From a bacterium (GTDB lineage Bacteria > Electryoneota > RPQS01), in assembly GCA_016703065.1 (NCBI GenBank), contig JADJCU010000001.1:1-64000 (forward strand): 64,000 nucleotides of DNA, given 5' to 3'. This document shows positions 36,604 through 45,794 of the stretch, one piece after another. A program made the translations under genes and the position numbers. Position 1 is the first letter of the stretch. Each line of letters begins with the position of its first letter. Under the pieces are notes generated by a model. It had not been told where the DNA came from. It saw only the letters and a list, made by a program, of their open reading frames with translations, and ran no database searches.

Positions 36604-36795
36604 ATGATCTTGGGGGTAGGTGTCCTAATGCTGATTGTTGGCTACTTTTTCATGAGTCAGCCGCCGCATGACGGGTTTATGAGTTTGTCGCTTTCGCCGT
36701 TGATCTTGACGGCAGCCTATTGTATCGTGATTCCGTGGGGAATTTTGGCTCGGGATAAGACTCCGACAGAAAGCCCAGTAGCCAGGGGCGATTAG
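36604..36795 (+). CDS. Small two-helix membrane protein, DUF3098-like
   Basis: Residues FTRKNYMILGVGVLMLIVGYFFMSQPP followed in parts by LSLSPLILTAAYCIVIPWGIL give two hydrophobic helices, like the short DUF3098 proteins of Bacteroidota and relatives, whose function is unknown. The open frame continues upstream of ATG 36604 to 36487 with a Pro/Lys-rich tail (VTPEKPATKSKGPEAPRF), and a ribosome site AAGGAG at 36485 is well placed for a start near 36497; a one-base error there would explain the missing start codon. The stop lies inside the tRNA-Val gene, which suggests another slip near the end. Confidence 0.55.
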   Translation: MILGVGVLMLIVGYFFMSQPPHDGFMSLSLSPLILTAAYCIVIPWGILARDKTPTESPVARGD

Positions 36796-36860
36796 CTCAG
36801 CTGGTTAGAGCGCCTGCTTTACATGCAGGATGTCGGCGGTTCGAATCCGTCATCGCCCAC
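36787..36860 (+). tRNA. tRNA-Val (anticodon TAC)
   Basis: Full cloverleaf: acceptor GGGCGAT/ATCGCCC, D-loop GCTCAGCTGGTTAGAGC, anticodon arm CCTGCTTTACATGCAGG with TAC, T-loop TTCGAAT. Discriminator A; CCA is not encoded. Confidence 0.96.
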
Positions 36861-36890
36861 GCAGCTTGTTCGACATATTTTCTTTTAGCC

Positions 36891-36964
36891 GGGGTCGTAG
36901 TTCAGTTGGTTAGAACGCTGGCCTGTCACGCCGGAGGTCGCGGGTTCGAGTCCCGTCGGCCCCG
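36891..36964 (+). tRNA. tRNA-Asp (anticodon GTC)
   Basis: Acceptor GGGGTCG/CGGCCCC, D-arm GTTCAGTTGGTTAGAAC, anticodon loop CTGTCAC with GTC, T-loop TTCGAGT, discriminator G. It lies about 30 nt after tRNA-Val and before the integrase remnant, so it is a possible integration target. The 5' boundary is good to about one base. Confidence 0.95.
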
Positions 36965-36973
36965 CTAAAAAAC

Positions 36974-37003
36974 AAGGGTTTACCAGAAATGGTAAACCCT
37001 TTT
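36974..37003 (+). terminator. Terminator after tRNA genes
   Basis: Stem AAGGGTTTACCA / TGGTAAACCCTT with a GAAA tetraloop, followed by TTGATTT. Confidence 0.9.
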
Positions 37004-37012
37004 GATTTGCTG

Positions 37013-37041
37013 TGGTCACAATATGGTCACACTTGGTCACA
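37013..37041. repeat. Three helically phased TGGTCACA repeats
   Basis: Identical 8-mers TGGTCACA at 37013, 37024 and 37034, spaced 11 and 10 bp, about one helical turn each. They sit between the tRNA terminator and the stop codon of the recombinase remnant, overlapping that stop. The arrangement suggests arm-type binding sites of the recombinase or an attachment site. Confidence 0.7.
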
Positions 37042-37376
37042 GATCCGTGTCAAAATCGAGGCGGTTGACAGCGGTTCGAACGTGCTCTTGATTCAAGGCG
37101 AGGTAGTGCTTTTCTGTGACTTTCACCGATGAGTGTCCCAGCAGCCGACTTACGGTATAGATATCGACACCCTTTTTCGATAAGGTGGCAAGCGAAGGTC
37201 GCTCGCAAGCTGTGCAAGTGGATGTCCGCTGGCAAGCCGATTTGGCGTGCCCATCTTCGGAACTTCTGGGAAACACTGTCTGGCTTGTAGTCAGGGAAGA
37301 GTAGTCCTAATTGTTCACCAGGCCACTTAATGAAGAGCTCTGCCAAGGAATCCGAGATAGGAACAGTTCGACGGTT
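37037..37376 (-). pseudogene. Tyrosine recombinase, 3' part only, cut by IS element
   Basis: C-terminal catalytic part of a phage-type integrase. It starts abruptly at the IS edge with NRRTVPISDSLAELF, and retains the HSLRATFA box (His, Arg), LLGHSSVKVTEKHY with the nucleophilic Tyr, and a normal end (NRLDFDTDL). The N-terminal DNA-binding domain and the first catalytic Arg are missing, since the IS3 element begins where they should be. One frame slip lies near 37185. The protein cannot be active as encoded. It points toward tRNA-Asp, as integrases of integrated elements usually do. Confidence 0.85.
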
Positions 37377-37411
37377 TGGAGTGTACCCCATTTTCTGGAC
37401 AGTCAGGAGTG
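37377..37411. repeat. IS3 element terminal inverted repeat, 3' side of transposase
   Basis: Begins TGGAGTGTACCCC and contains CTGGACAGTCAGG; pairs with the repeat at 38622-38655. Confidence 0.85.
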
Positions 37412-38579
37412 TAGCGATAGATGGGTTTTGGCGGGTTGTTGGGGTTGATTTTGTTTGATTTCGAAGGCTACTGGGGAGAGATAGCCGAGGCTTGAGTGCA
37501 GTCGTTTCCGGTTATAGACATCGTCAATGAACCGGGGCAGCCTCGCGGCAGCCCCTTCGTAGGTGCGGTAGTCGGACAGATAGACTTCTTCCTTTTTCAG
37601 GGTGGCCATGAAGCTTTCGGCCTGGGCGTTGTCGTAGGGGTTGGCTTTACGGCTCATGCTGATCCGGAACCCGTGCTGCTTCAGCAGGCCAGTGTAAGCA
37701 TGACAGGCGTACTGCACGCCCTGGTCCGAGTGATGAATGACCCCCTGCTTGCGGTTGCCGAGTGGCGATGGCCATTTCGAGCGCAGAGGTGACAGCGATG
37801 CGTCGGGGGTGCGTGACAGATGCCAACCGATGGCACGACGTGAAAACGCGTCGAGGATCACCGCGAGATAGGCGTTTCCTTTGCGCAGTCGGATGTGGGT
37901 GATGTCGGCGATCCAGACCTGATTGAGTGCCGGTAGGATGTTGCCCGCATACAGGTTGGGATAGCGTTCAAAGGGATGCTTGCTGTTCGTCGTCACGACA
38001 AAGCGCTTCTTTACTTTGCAGAGCAGTTTCTGTTCCTGCATCAGGCGGTAAACGCGTTTGCGATTAACCACGAAGCCTTCGTGCTGAAGCTGTGCCGTCA
38101 TGCGACGCACCCCGTAGCGGGAGAACTCACGTGCCAGCTGTTCCAGACGCGTGATGATCTTCTGATCTTCCTGCTGCTTCGCTTCTGAACGCTGTTGCCG
38201 ATAGTAGTAAGTGCTGCGCGGCAGTGCGATCACTTGGCAGGCTTTCTGGACGGCGAGCGCGTGCCGCTCGTCGCGGACGAGCTGCTTGCGCTGGGGGACG
38301 GGGAGCTTTGCAACGCCAAGGCTTTTTAAGAGATGGATCTGCTGTGTCTGCTCCTGAATGATCTCGGCTTTGATCCGCTGATCCTGCAGAAGCTCGGCCA
38401 CCGAAGGGCCGCCGGTCGCCTCTCCCCGGGCGACCGGTGGAGAGCCTTTCTCCACAACGGAATCAGATGTGGGCTAAGATCATACTTCCGAGCCACCGCA
38501 GCCTGGCTCTCACCCTGCTCTACTTCCTGAACTACCCGAAGCTAAACTCCGGACTGAATACTCTGCGCGGACGCGCCAT
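37403..38579 (-). CDS. IS3-family transposase (OrfA plus OrfB), frame broken
   Basis: DDE transposase that moves the element. From 38579, after AAAAGGAG, the OrfA part reads MARPRRVFSPEF, then VVQEVEQGESQAAVARKYDLS with a helix-turn-helix and IPLWRKA. The OrfB part has ALPRSTYYYRQQ, YGVRRMTAQL, and the rve catalytic core with Asp in WIADITHI, Asp in HHSDQGVQYA and Glu in NPYDNAQAESFMATLKKE. IS3 elements normally join OrfA and OrfB by programmed -1 slippage; here there are additional slips inside OrfA (near 38535) and a compensating pair near 37745-37800, so the copy looks broken or badly read. Confidence 0.9.
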
Positions 38580-38621
38580 GCTGGACTCCTTTTCTGACCA
38601 CCCCCCAATCTACGAAATCAA

Positions 38622-38655
38622 CACCCTAACTGTCCAGCCCGAGGGGTACAGTCCA
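38622..38655. repeat. IS3 element terminal inverted repeat, 5' side of transposase
   Basis: Read on the minus strand it begins TGGACTGTACCCC and contains CTGGACAGTTAGG, matching the repeat at 37377-37411. Confidence 0.85.
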
Positions 38656-40683
38656 AACCAATCCTGTACGAAGCCAGCAATACAGGTTGTATGCCCACTA
38701 CAATGCCGATATCTGCACCAACTTTCATTGTAGCCTACTATGGAGATTGAAGGTATAGGCAGTAACGCATGAGAGTTCAACGAGGGAATGAAGGAGTGAG
38801 TAGCACTGAGTTGTTCCCAGGCAGCATCCCCAGTCAAATACGTAAGAACGACTGAAGCGTTAGCAATTCCGCCCCGGTGTGGAGTAGCAATTGTTACGAT
38901 ACGCGAAATGTCCCCATTGTTGTACGGTACGGAGACGTCGTTTAGGTTCTTAGCCATTCCGCTCGCATAACTCCTGGCAACCAGCCCGCCCATGCTGTGT
39001 GAGACAATCGGCACTGATGTCGCGCCTGATAAGGACTTTACGAAGCCAATCGCTTCCTTCAACAATCCTGCCGATACCATAATGTCTCCGCTATTGGGGT
39101 ACTCTACTCTAAAGGGCTGAAATTGGGGATCGTCAGAGAACAACGGAGTGAACCAATTCCAATTGTACATGTTTGCAGTTACACCATGTAGTAGGATAAC
39201 TGGGATTTCACCTGGCTGAGGAACGCCTACGATTCGTCCAAAAGTGATTTCAATGGTCTCAATGGGAAGCATGGTCAGGGCTGTGTTGTTCTGCCTAACT
39301 GGCCACACTTGTATGACGTAGTTAGCTGCCACTTGGAAATCATCCCACGCGCTAGTAGGAATTGTCAATTGAGTCTCTGTAGAGGTCGTCCTCATAAAGT
39401 AGTATACTGCTTCAGGGATAAATCCATTTGAAAGATCCCAGGCCCAATTTGTTCCAGGCAAAACTTCAGGAACGTCAGTGCTGGTTGTCCTATCGTACAC
39501 GAAGCGAATTTCGTATCTTGATAGGTCAGGATGGACGTATGAAGACCAGAATAATGAGTAATATCGAGTATTAAGAACGAAATCTCCATCTTGGATGAGT
39601 TGCGCTTCTGAACACCCTTCATCCGCAGTTGACCAGGAACTGTTGCACTGAGAGCCATTTGCACGGATACGATACTGGTAGCAACCGGGGTCGACCAGGT
39701 CTATGTGCGACATCGTATTCGCTCCGAGTGTCATGACAGTAACGCCATCTCTGAATCGAGTAACCGGATTCTCCTGTGACATCATTCCAAGTGAGCGTAA
39801 CTTGACCGTTCCCGTCCGTAGCAGTGAAGTTTGGTGGCGTGGCAGGGGTTGAGAACAAGCAACCTTGATCGACTGTTGACCAACTGCTATTTCCGCATAA
39901 ACTGAGAGCACGTACTCGATAATTGTAGCAACCTGGTGAAGGAATATCCTGCCAAGAAGTTACATTTGCACTCATTGTTTGAATGGTAACGTTGTTTCTC
40001 TGAATTTCATATCCTGACTCGTCTGCCACGTTCGTCCATGTGAGCTGAACGTAGTCGCAGCGGTTGTCACTGGCTGAGATTGTCGGCATGGCAGGTGGAG
40101 TGCACGTGTATACAATTGTAAGCTCTGGACGTAGGGAAGGAACCGAATGTTCCGCCGATCCGGCCGCAACTGTTCCATTTGGTGCCCCATCAGGATTCTT
40201 GCGAAGCATAAGACCGGCGTTAAAGAAACTCCCATCAGCCCATCCGACGACGAGTGGTGTTATGTTGAAAGCGATGGATGCGGGTGTGATAGTGTGACAA
40301 TCGTACGGAGTGGCACTATAAAAGGCAGGGCGCGAATTCCACGTTGTCGAATTCGTGAATGCGTCCCCTAACCGATAAACACACATCGATGGATTGAGAA
40401 GTGTACCAGCATCATGCAATGTCAATATTGCAGATGTAATCGTTGCTGGATCGATGCCCGAGACATTGAAGTGCAAATACGAATAAAGAGTCCCGCCGTT
40501 CCAGTAGCCCGCCACTAATGACTGTGCTGTGCCATAGGCCGTGGTTGGCGCGTCGCTGTTGACATAGGTGTCAACGTTTGGCGTTAATGTAACGCTTTCG
40601 GCAAATGACATGTTCGTGCAAGACAGAATCATGATCAATACGATTGCGTACACATTAAGTGAGACATTGTAGTTGGGTTGCAT
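38656..40683 (-). pseudogene. Secreted DNRLRE/Fn3/lipase protein, 3' end cut by IS element
   Basis: Multi-domain exported protein. The start at 40683 gives a signal peptide (MQPNYNVSLNVYAIVLIM...SFAES). Residues ~30-190 form a DNRLRE/CBM96-like domain (TLTPNVDTYVNSDAPTTAYG), then about three Fn3 domains with CDYVQLTWTNV and YRVRAL, and finally an alpha/beta-hydrolase lipase domain with IPVILLHGV and the nucleophile elbow SHSMGG. The frame slips near 39750 inside an Fn3 domain. The coding sequence runs into the IS3 end and stops there, so the C-terminus, including the expected catalytic His, is lost. It may once have bound polysaccharide and hydrolysed esters. Confidence 0.8.
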
Positions 40684-40935
40684 GTTCGATGACCTATTGA
40701 GGCAAAATGGGAGGGAATTTGTAGCGTGGGAAGCCAAGAGGCATCATTGCGCGGTAGTCTGGAATGACCGGACAACTTAGGCCCATATTCAATTTAGTTT
40801 ATGGCGTGGCATTTTGCAACGGACCTGCTGCACATGAATGAATGCCTTTACATTATTCTGATTAGAAGGAACTGGTGGTTAGAATCTGACTGCATATGTC
40901 CAGACAAGTGTTCGATACTCGTGTTGGAGGCGTCC

Positions 40936-41148
40936 TTATGGGAGTCGTTTCTTGTTTGTTGGCCGCCCTGTTGCTTTTGGTCGAACCGCATTAGCTATTT
41001 GACCTTGCGTAAATCCCCGATCCCCACGACTGTTAACTCGCTTAAATTGGATATGCCCATCTCTGCACCAACGACGAAGCGTGGACACGGTGATCCCAAA
41101 GAGTGCGGCAGCTTCGGCCATTGTGAGCAATCGTTCGTGGTCAGTCAT
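40936..41148 (-). CDS. MerR/excisionase-type small HTH protein (a)
   Basis: A 70-residue DNA-binding protein with LTMAEAAALFGITVSTLRRWCRDGHI, a winged helix-turn-helix like that of MerR proteins and phage excisionases, and a basic C-terminal tail (PKATGRPTNKKRLP). It resembles the protein at 41407-41601 (STLRRW...G.I...R...RGD), so the two are paralogues flanking a Fis-like gene. A role in element excision or in local regulation is possible; the sequence does not decide. Confidence 0.75.
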   Translation of the reverse strand: MTDHERLLTMAEAAALFGITVSTLRRWCRDGHIQFKRVNSRGDRGFTQGQIANAVRPKATGRPTNKKRLP

Positions 41149-41151
41149 GGA

Positions 41152-41388
41152 CTACACCAATTCCAGCGCCTGAATCTGAATCTGCAGTGTTCTGCGAGCA
41201 ATCCCCAGTGCGCGTGCGGCGCAGGTTTTGTTGCCGTCATGTTTAGCCAAAGCTGCAGCCAGGAACCGTTTCTGAAAATGACTATTGGCCGCGCGCCAAT
41301 CAAGGGGATATTCAGCCTTGGGGAGCGTAACCTTGTGACGTCTGCTGGGTTTTGGACAAGGGTCTTGTGCTTGGACAGGTTTCTTCAT
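41152..41388 (-). CDS. Small Fis-like HTH protein (a)
   Basis: 78 residues with a C-terminal Fis/NtrC-type helix-turn-helix (HDGNKTCAARALGIARRTLQIQI) and an N-terminal segment EYPLDWRAANSHFQKRFLAAAL. That segment recurs in the protein at 52048-52302 (NYPLDFRAARREF), making them paralogues. It has no receiver or AAA+ domain. The gene ends 3 nt before the excisionase-like gene (a) and follows gene (b) by 18 nt, so the three form a small operon downstream of the NtrC-like regulator. Confidence 0.72.
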   Translation of the reverse strand: MKKPVQAQDPCPKPSRRHKVTLPKAEYPLDWRAANSHFQKRFLAAALAKHDGNKTCAARALGIARRTLQIQIQALELV

Positions 41389-41406
41389 AAGTGCGCTCGA
41401 AAGGAG

Positions 41407-41601
41407 CTATTGATGACGAGAGGATAGACGGTCGTCAATGAACTGGCGCAAGGCAGCGCTCGGGATTCTAATATCTCCGCGAGTGCTTATACGGACGTAG
41501 GGAATACTGCCTTGTTTGGCCCAACGGCGCAGGGTTGAACTTGAAACGCCAAGGAGACTTGCGGCTTCACGCAGGGTAAAAAGGGAGTCAAGAGTGAGCA
41601 T
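41407..41601 (-). CDS. MerR/excisionase-type small HTH protein (b)
   Basis: 64 residues from ATG at 41601; the longer open frame upstream lacks coding character and crosses a hairpin. The motif LFTLREAASLLGVSSSTLRRWAKQGSIPYVRISTRGD is a MerR/excisionase winged HTH. It is paralogous to the protein at 40936-41148. Such short proteins act as excisionases, plasmid or phage regulators or orphan regulators. Confidence 0.75.
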   Translation of the reverse strand: MLTLDSLFTLREAASLLGVSSSTLRRWAKQGSIPYVRISTRGDIRIPSAALRQFIDDRLSSRHQ

Positions 41602-41672
41602 TGTTGTGGACAAGTGGAGACGTCTGGAGAGGATTTGATACGATCGAACAGGTGGGCTAAGAACAAATAGAA

Positions 41673-41704
41673 TGCCAGCGCAAATACAATGATTTACGCT
41701 GGCA
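41673..41704 (-). terminator. Inverted repeat between regulator and HTH operon
   Basis: TGCCAGCG / CGCTGGCA with inner AAAT / ATTT arms and a 6-nt loop. On the minus strand it is followed by TTCTATTTGTTC, so it may end the two-component transcript; it could also be an operator for the HTH proteins. Confidence 0.55.
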
Positions 41705-41734
41705 CATTCGGGAAAATCCGAGAATTGGGATTCC

Positions 41735-43086
41735 TTAGTCGGGCGGAGACTCCCCAAGTCCAAGCTCGCGAAGCTTGGTATATAATGTTTTGGGATCGAT
41801 GTCGGCAGTCTGCGCTGCTTTGGACCGACTGCCACCAGTAGCCATCAGAAGCCGGTCATACCACCCCCGCTCCCATTGGGCTTTGGCGACTCGGTAAGAT
41901 TGGGGTTCGCTGACCGGCTGTTCGCATTGGAGTAATATGTCTGCTGGAGTCATAGTCTCGCCACTCGAGTACGCCGTTATCCGTATCGCGAGAGATTGGA
42001 TACTTCTGACATTGTCGCTACAAGTCAGAGACAAAAGTGTCGCCCGTGCTTCGGGAGTAATTTGAAGCGGTCGGCGGTTAAATTTCTTAGCCGCTAAAGC
42101 CAATTCATGCTCCATTATTAAGAGTAAGTCCTCCGGCCGTTCGCGCAGTGGCGGAATTACAAATGTGAATGTCTGCAATCGCGCTAACAGGTCACTTCGG
42201 AACTGGTTTGCTTTCACCATTGATGCAAGATCTCTATTTGTTGCAGCAATAATTCGGACGTCGACTTTCGTGTCACCGTTTTGTCCGAGCCTGCGGACTG
42301 TGCCTTCTTGCAAGACTCTTAGCAGGTTGCTTTGTGTTGCTGACGACATATCTCCAATTTCGTCCAGCAATAGCGTACCTCCGTCCGCCGCATGAAAAAG
42401 GCCGTCTTTTCTCGCGTACGCGGTGGCATGCGCCCCTTGTTCATAACCAAACAGTTCGCTTTCCACTAATGTCGGTGGCATTCCCGCGCAATTCAGTTTT
42501 ATGTATGGAGCACCGGCTCTTTTGCTTTGTGACTGAAGATAGTCTGCGACCATCTCTTTTCCAGTGCCGGACTCCCCTATCAGCAGGACCTTCTCATCTG
42601 TCTGGGCAATTCTGTCGATTTTCGCGAGCAAATCCTGCATTGCCTTGCTCTCGGCGACCATGTACTTATCACCGCGTAATTCCTGCGAAGCGCCGCTTGC
42701 ACACGTTCCAGTTTGCGCTTCTCAACGGCGTTACGTATTGGAAGTAATAATTGCTCTCTGTCCACCGTCTTCTCGATAAAGTCGTATGCGCCCAGCCGAA
42801 TTGCTCGCACTGCTTTCTCATAAGTTGCACTCGAGGTTCCGATAACCACAGGTATCCCCGGGTGCTCGCGCAGAATCCAGGGCAGTAAATCCATGCCGTC
42901 ACCATCGGGCAGTTGGAGGTCCAAGAGAATCGCGTCAGGATGCGCGGTAGCGAGCTTTGCCCGTGCACTTTCACAATCAGGTGCCTGCCATACGACATAA
43001 CCCTCTAAATCAAATGCATTTGCAAGTTCCTCTCGCAACGGGCGGTCGTCTTCTACGATCAGGATGATGTCTTTGCGGGCGATGAT
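41735..43086 (-). CDS. NtrC-like response regulator with altered GAFTGA loop (GAHATA), frame broken
   Basis: Three-domain regulator: receiver (ILIVEDD, phosphorylatable Asp in AILLDLQLPDGDG, Lys in DFIEKTV), AAA+ domain (GESGTGKE, DEIGDMSSATQSNLLRVLQE, RSDLLARL) and Fis-type HTH (GGSRSKAAQTADIDPKTLYTKLRELGL). Normally such proteins remodel sigma-54 RNA polymerase through the GAFTGA loop; here the loop reads GAHATA (about 42415-42440). A slip near 42665 separates receiver and AAA+ parts. The start is unsure: the frame is open to 43086 but offers only TTG 43038 or CTG 43062. The gene overlaps the kinase gene, its probable partner. Confidence 0.82.
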
Positions 43087-45238
43087 TCACCTCCGTTATC
43101 TGGAATCGTAACCGTAATTGTTGTGCCGAGACCCTGTTTACTAGCAATAGTAAGCTGACCATTATGCGTTTCGGCAATCCACTTCGCACTTAGCAGCCCC
43201 AAGCCTTGTCCGCCGGACTTCTTGCTTCCTTTACCGGCCAAGATATCTGCAATTTCTTGTTCAGACATTCCCTTTCCACCGTCCTTCACTTGGATTTTCA
43301 CGCCTTGAATCCCGTGGTTAGAACGCTCTGCTGACACACAAACAACTTCTCCTTCCGGTGAAACATCCATGGCGTTACCGATCAGATTCTCAAGCAGAGA
43401 TTCAATTAATCGGTAGTCAAATTGCGCAATGAGTGAAGAGCCATTCTTCTAGTGAACGACATTGGACTGCTCGAGCAAGTTCATGCGGTCGACCGTACTA
43501 TCAATCAAGGAAATCAAATCATGATCTTGTAATGTTGGTTTCGTTGCACGGCTTACAACCTGGATTTGGCGAGCCGTCTGCAACATGCGATTCAGCTCGC
43601 CACGAACCCGGCCAATGAATGGTTCAATGTTCACTTCTGGGTGTTGGCGTTTGATCCTGACCTCAAGATTGTCAAGCGCGCGCTGCACAACTGCGATCGG
43701 TTTCTTGGTGTCATGCGCTTGAAACGATGCCACCTGTGCCCATCCTTCGAGAACGAGCTTTTCGCGGCGCGCTTTTATGTAAGCTCGTCGTGTTCTAATT
43801 GACCAAACAATTAACCAGATGAGACCAACACCCCCTAAAATATAGCCGCCTGATGCAAGAGCGAGGTGAAGCTCATAATACTGATTCCTCTCCAAGTCAT
43901 AGCCTGAATAGTCGCGGTCAGAAATCATCCAGATTCTTGCCAGCTCCCTGCCCTTGATTCGTTGAGCGGCCTTAACTACTCCCGGCACCTTCTCAGAGAT
44001 CAGATATTTTCCGTTCAGATTATATACTTCAAGATGCCCATCCGGAGTCGTGACTGGAATTTCTACGATTCCGTCGCCGTCTATATCCCACTCTGTTTGG
44101 AAATTTGCGCCTGTATTTGTTGACCACAGGCTGTCCAAATCTTCGTTAAACACTTGCAAGGGAGATAAATACGTATTTACAATCAGCTTCACCTGACCGT
44201 CGGGCGAGGATAATCCCGTTAAATAGGCACGTCTCTCCGGATGATAGACTCTACGTTCTTTCACAATTTGTCCAGACGCAGCATCAAGCTTGCAGAGTGT
44301 TGTTGGCAGCTTATCCGGACTGTAAGAGGATACAAGTTCGTACGCGGAAGAATTCTGGCCGGAGGCTTGACACTCGCAACGGTCACCGCTGTAAACGTGA
44401 CGGGGTATTCACGCCGCCACAATTCATTTCCGTGTATGTCAAAACCGAGAATGTATGCTATCGAGTCCGCTGTCGTCGTGCAGCGAGCACCGGTTGCAGG
44501 TGCCCCTGCCGCCCACAATATCACAGGACTGTCAGGATTCGACTTGTCTAAAGCCACTCCGTCCGGCGGAGCCGCCATCCAATGGCGCCATAGCTCTTTA
44601 CCGGTTGCCGCGTCTATCATGAGCAAGCCGCGGGGCATGTGTGACCATCCTGAGAACACGCGGTACAGAAGCCCTGGTTCTCCCTTATCCCCTGCGCCAG
44701 TGACGAGATACATCGGCATCATCCAGGTATCCCAAAAGTCATTTCCGCGCCACTCGAAGTCCGATTCAAGTAAGACGACATCTTCTCCGATGCGGTCAAA
44801 ATTTGGCCAGTCATACAGCCGGGCTCCCAACTTTGCCTTATCTTTGTAAGTTACACAGAGTTCGTACGCCGCATCAGTATCAGCTTGGCACTCGAAGACG
44901 GCAAATATCGGTGACTCAAAGTTCTTCACTGAAAGCACGTTGCTACGATCATCTTCAATGTTCAAGTGTCCAAGGTAAGGACGCATGCCGGCAGGATCTT
45001 CATTCTCCCACCTTGCGAATAGATCCCAATCCAGACTTGGTTGCCTCCATACAGTCATCGTCGGGTAGTATTGGAAGGAAAGGGCTCGGTTCGAACCAAC
45101 GTGACATAGTGGTTTTTGCGGCCACCAATCGGCTGCGTGTGTGTCACTGGCTGCCACGAGCAGAATCATGAGCGCGGCGATTGCCACCGCTGCATTGCCT
45201 GTTTGTTTTCTTGAGGAACGGGAAGTGGCTGCGGTCAT
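43059..45238 (-). CDS. Histidine kinase with large extracytoplasmic sensor, frame broken
   Basis: Sensor kinase for the adjacent regulator, about 725 residues when merged. A basic N-terminus is followed by a signal/anchor helix (NAAVAIAALMILLVAAS), then ~470 residues of extracytoplasmic beta-rich sequence with propeller/VCBS-like blades (TEWDIDGDGIVEIPV, IDAATGKELWRHW), then a membrane helix (YILGGVGLIWLIVWSI), a phospho-acceptor block AHDTKKPI, an N-box ENLIGNAMDVSP, and G-boxes VKDGGKGMS and GGQGLGLLSAKWIAE. Slips lie near 44265 and 43405. The signal sensed is unknown; blade motifs like these bind polymers or PQQ-like ligands in other proteins. No promoter is recognised upstream. Confidence 0.83.
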
Positions 45239-45794
45239 TTGCGAGGCAACAAGATTAGTGTTCTGTTGAGATCTGGATAGTGAAGGCCATCGAGTACCGT
45301 GTGTTCAAACTTCGGTTGGGCACTCGCTTTCGAGGATTGGCAGTTGCATTAAGGTATTAAACTACATCACATCACATCAAAAGCAACGATACCTCCCAGA
45401 CCACCCGGCGTTGTTGGACTTCAAGGCCTTTCGGCCGTTTCGGTGCTGTCATCTACTGATATCGTCCAGATGGACCGCTGGGGATGTCAAGCGGGGGATT
45501 AAACCGGGGTATCTTCCCGTGATATTAGTTGTCCCGATGCGGTTTCTTGTGGGTAAATCCAGATAAGACAAATGTTAACAAATTAATTTTGTATAAGTTA
45601 GCCAGTTGAGTGGTTTTACCTTCTCATCTATTTTATTATTGAATATGCTTGAAATCGATAATATAAGTTGGACGAATGGTTGTTTACTACCGATGGCAGT
45701 AACAGTGATTCCTTTTGGCTTGACTTATTATCATAAAGGCATTACTTTTGATAACATAATCATGACAGACTAGCCATATTATCGACATAAAGAA
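45239..45794. other. Divergent intergenic region, AT-rich right half
   Basis: No gene seen. The region separates the minus-strand kinase from the plus-strand Fic gene. From about 45560 it is strongly AT-rich, unlike its surroundings. TTATCA (45728-45733) and TGATAA (45749-45754) form a symmetric pair with centres 21 bp apart, about two helical turns, 41 bp before the fic start, resembling an operator. Promoters for both directions must lie here. Confidence 0.55.

Larger units (their letters stand above)
37377..38655 (-). mobile_element. IS3-family insertion sequence, complete ends
   Basis: A 1279-bp element with imperfect terminal inverted repeats starting TGGA(G/C)TGTACCCC and sharing CTGGACAGT further in. 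It encodes one transposase on the minus strand. The similarity of the two ends continues four bases outward (GGTT on both sides, read inward), so the true termini may be 37373 and 38659. No direct target duplication is visible, and the genes on the two sides are different truncated genes, suggesting an IS-linked deletion or recombination. Confidence 0.9.

Noticed and set aside
40801..40830. Possible sigma-54 promoter (TGGCATTTTGCAA)
   Set aside because: The GG to GC distance is 8 instead of 12 bases, so it does not fit -24/-12 spacing.
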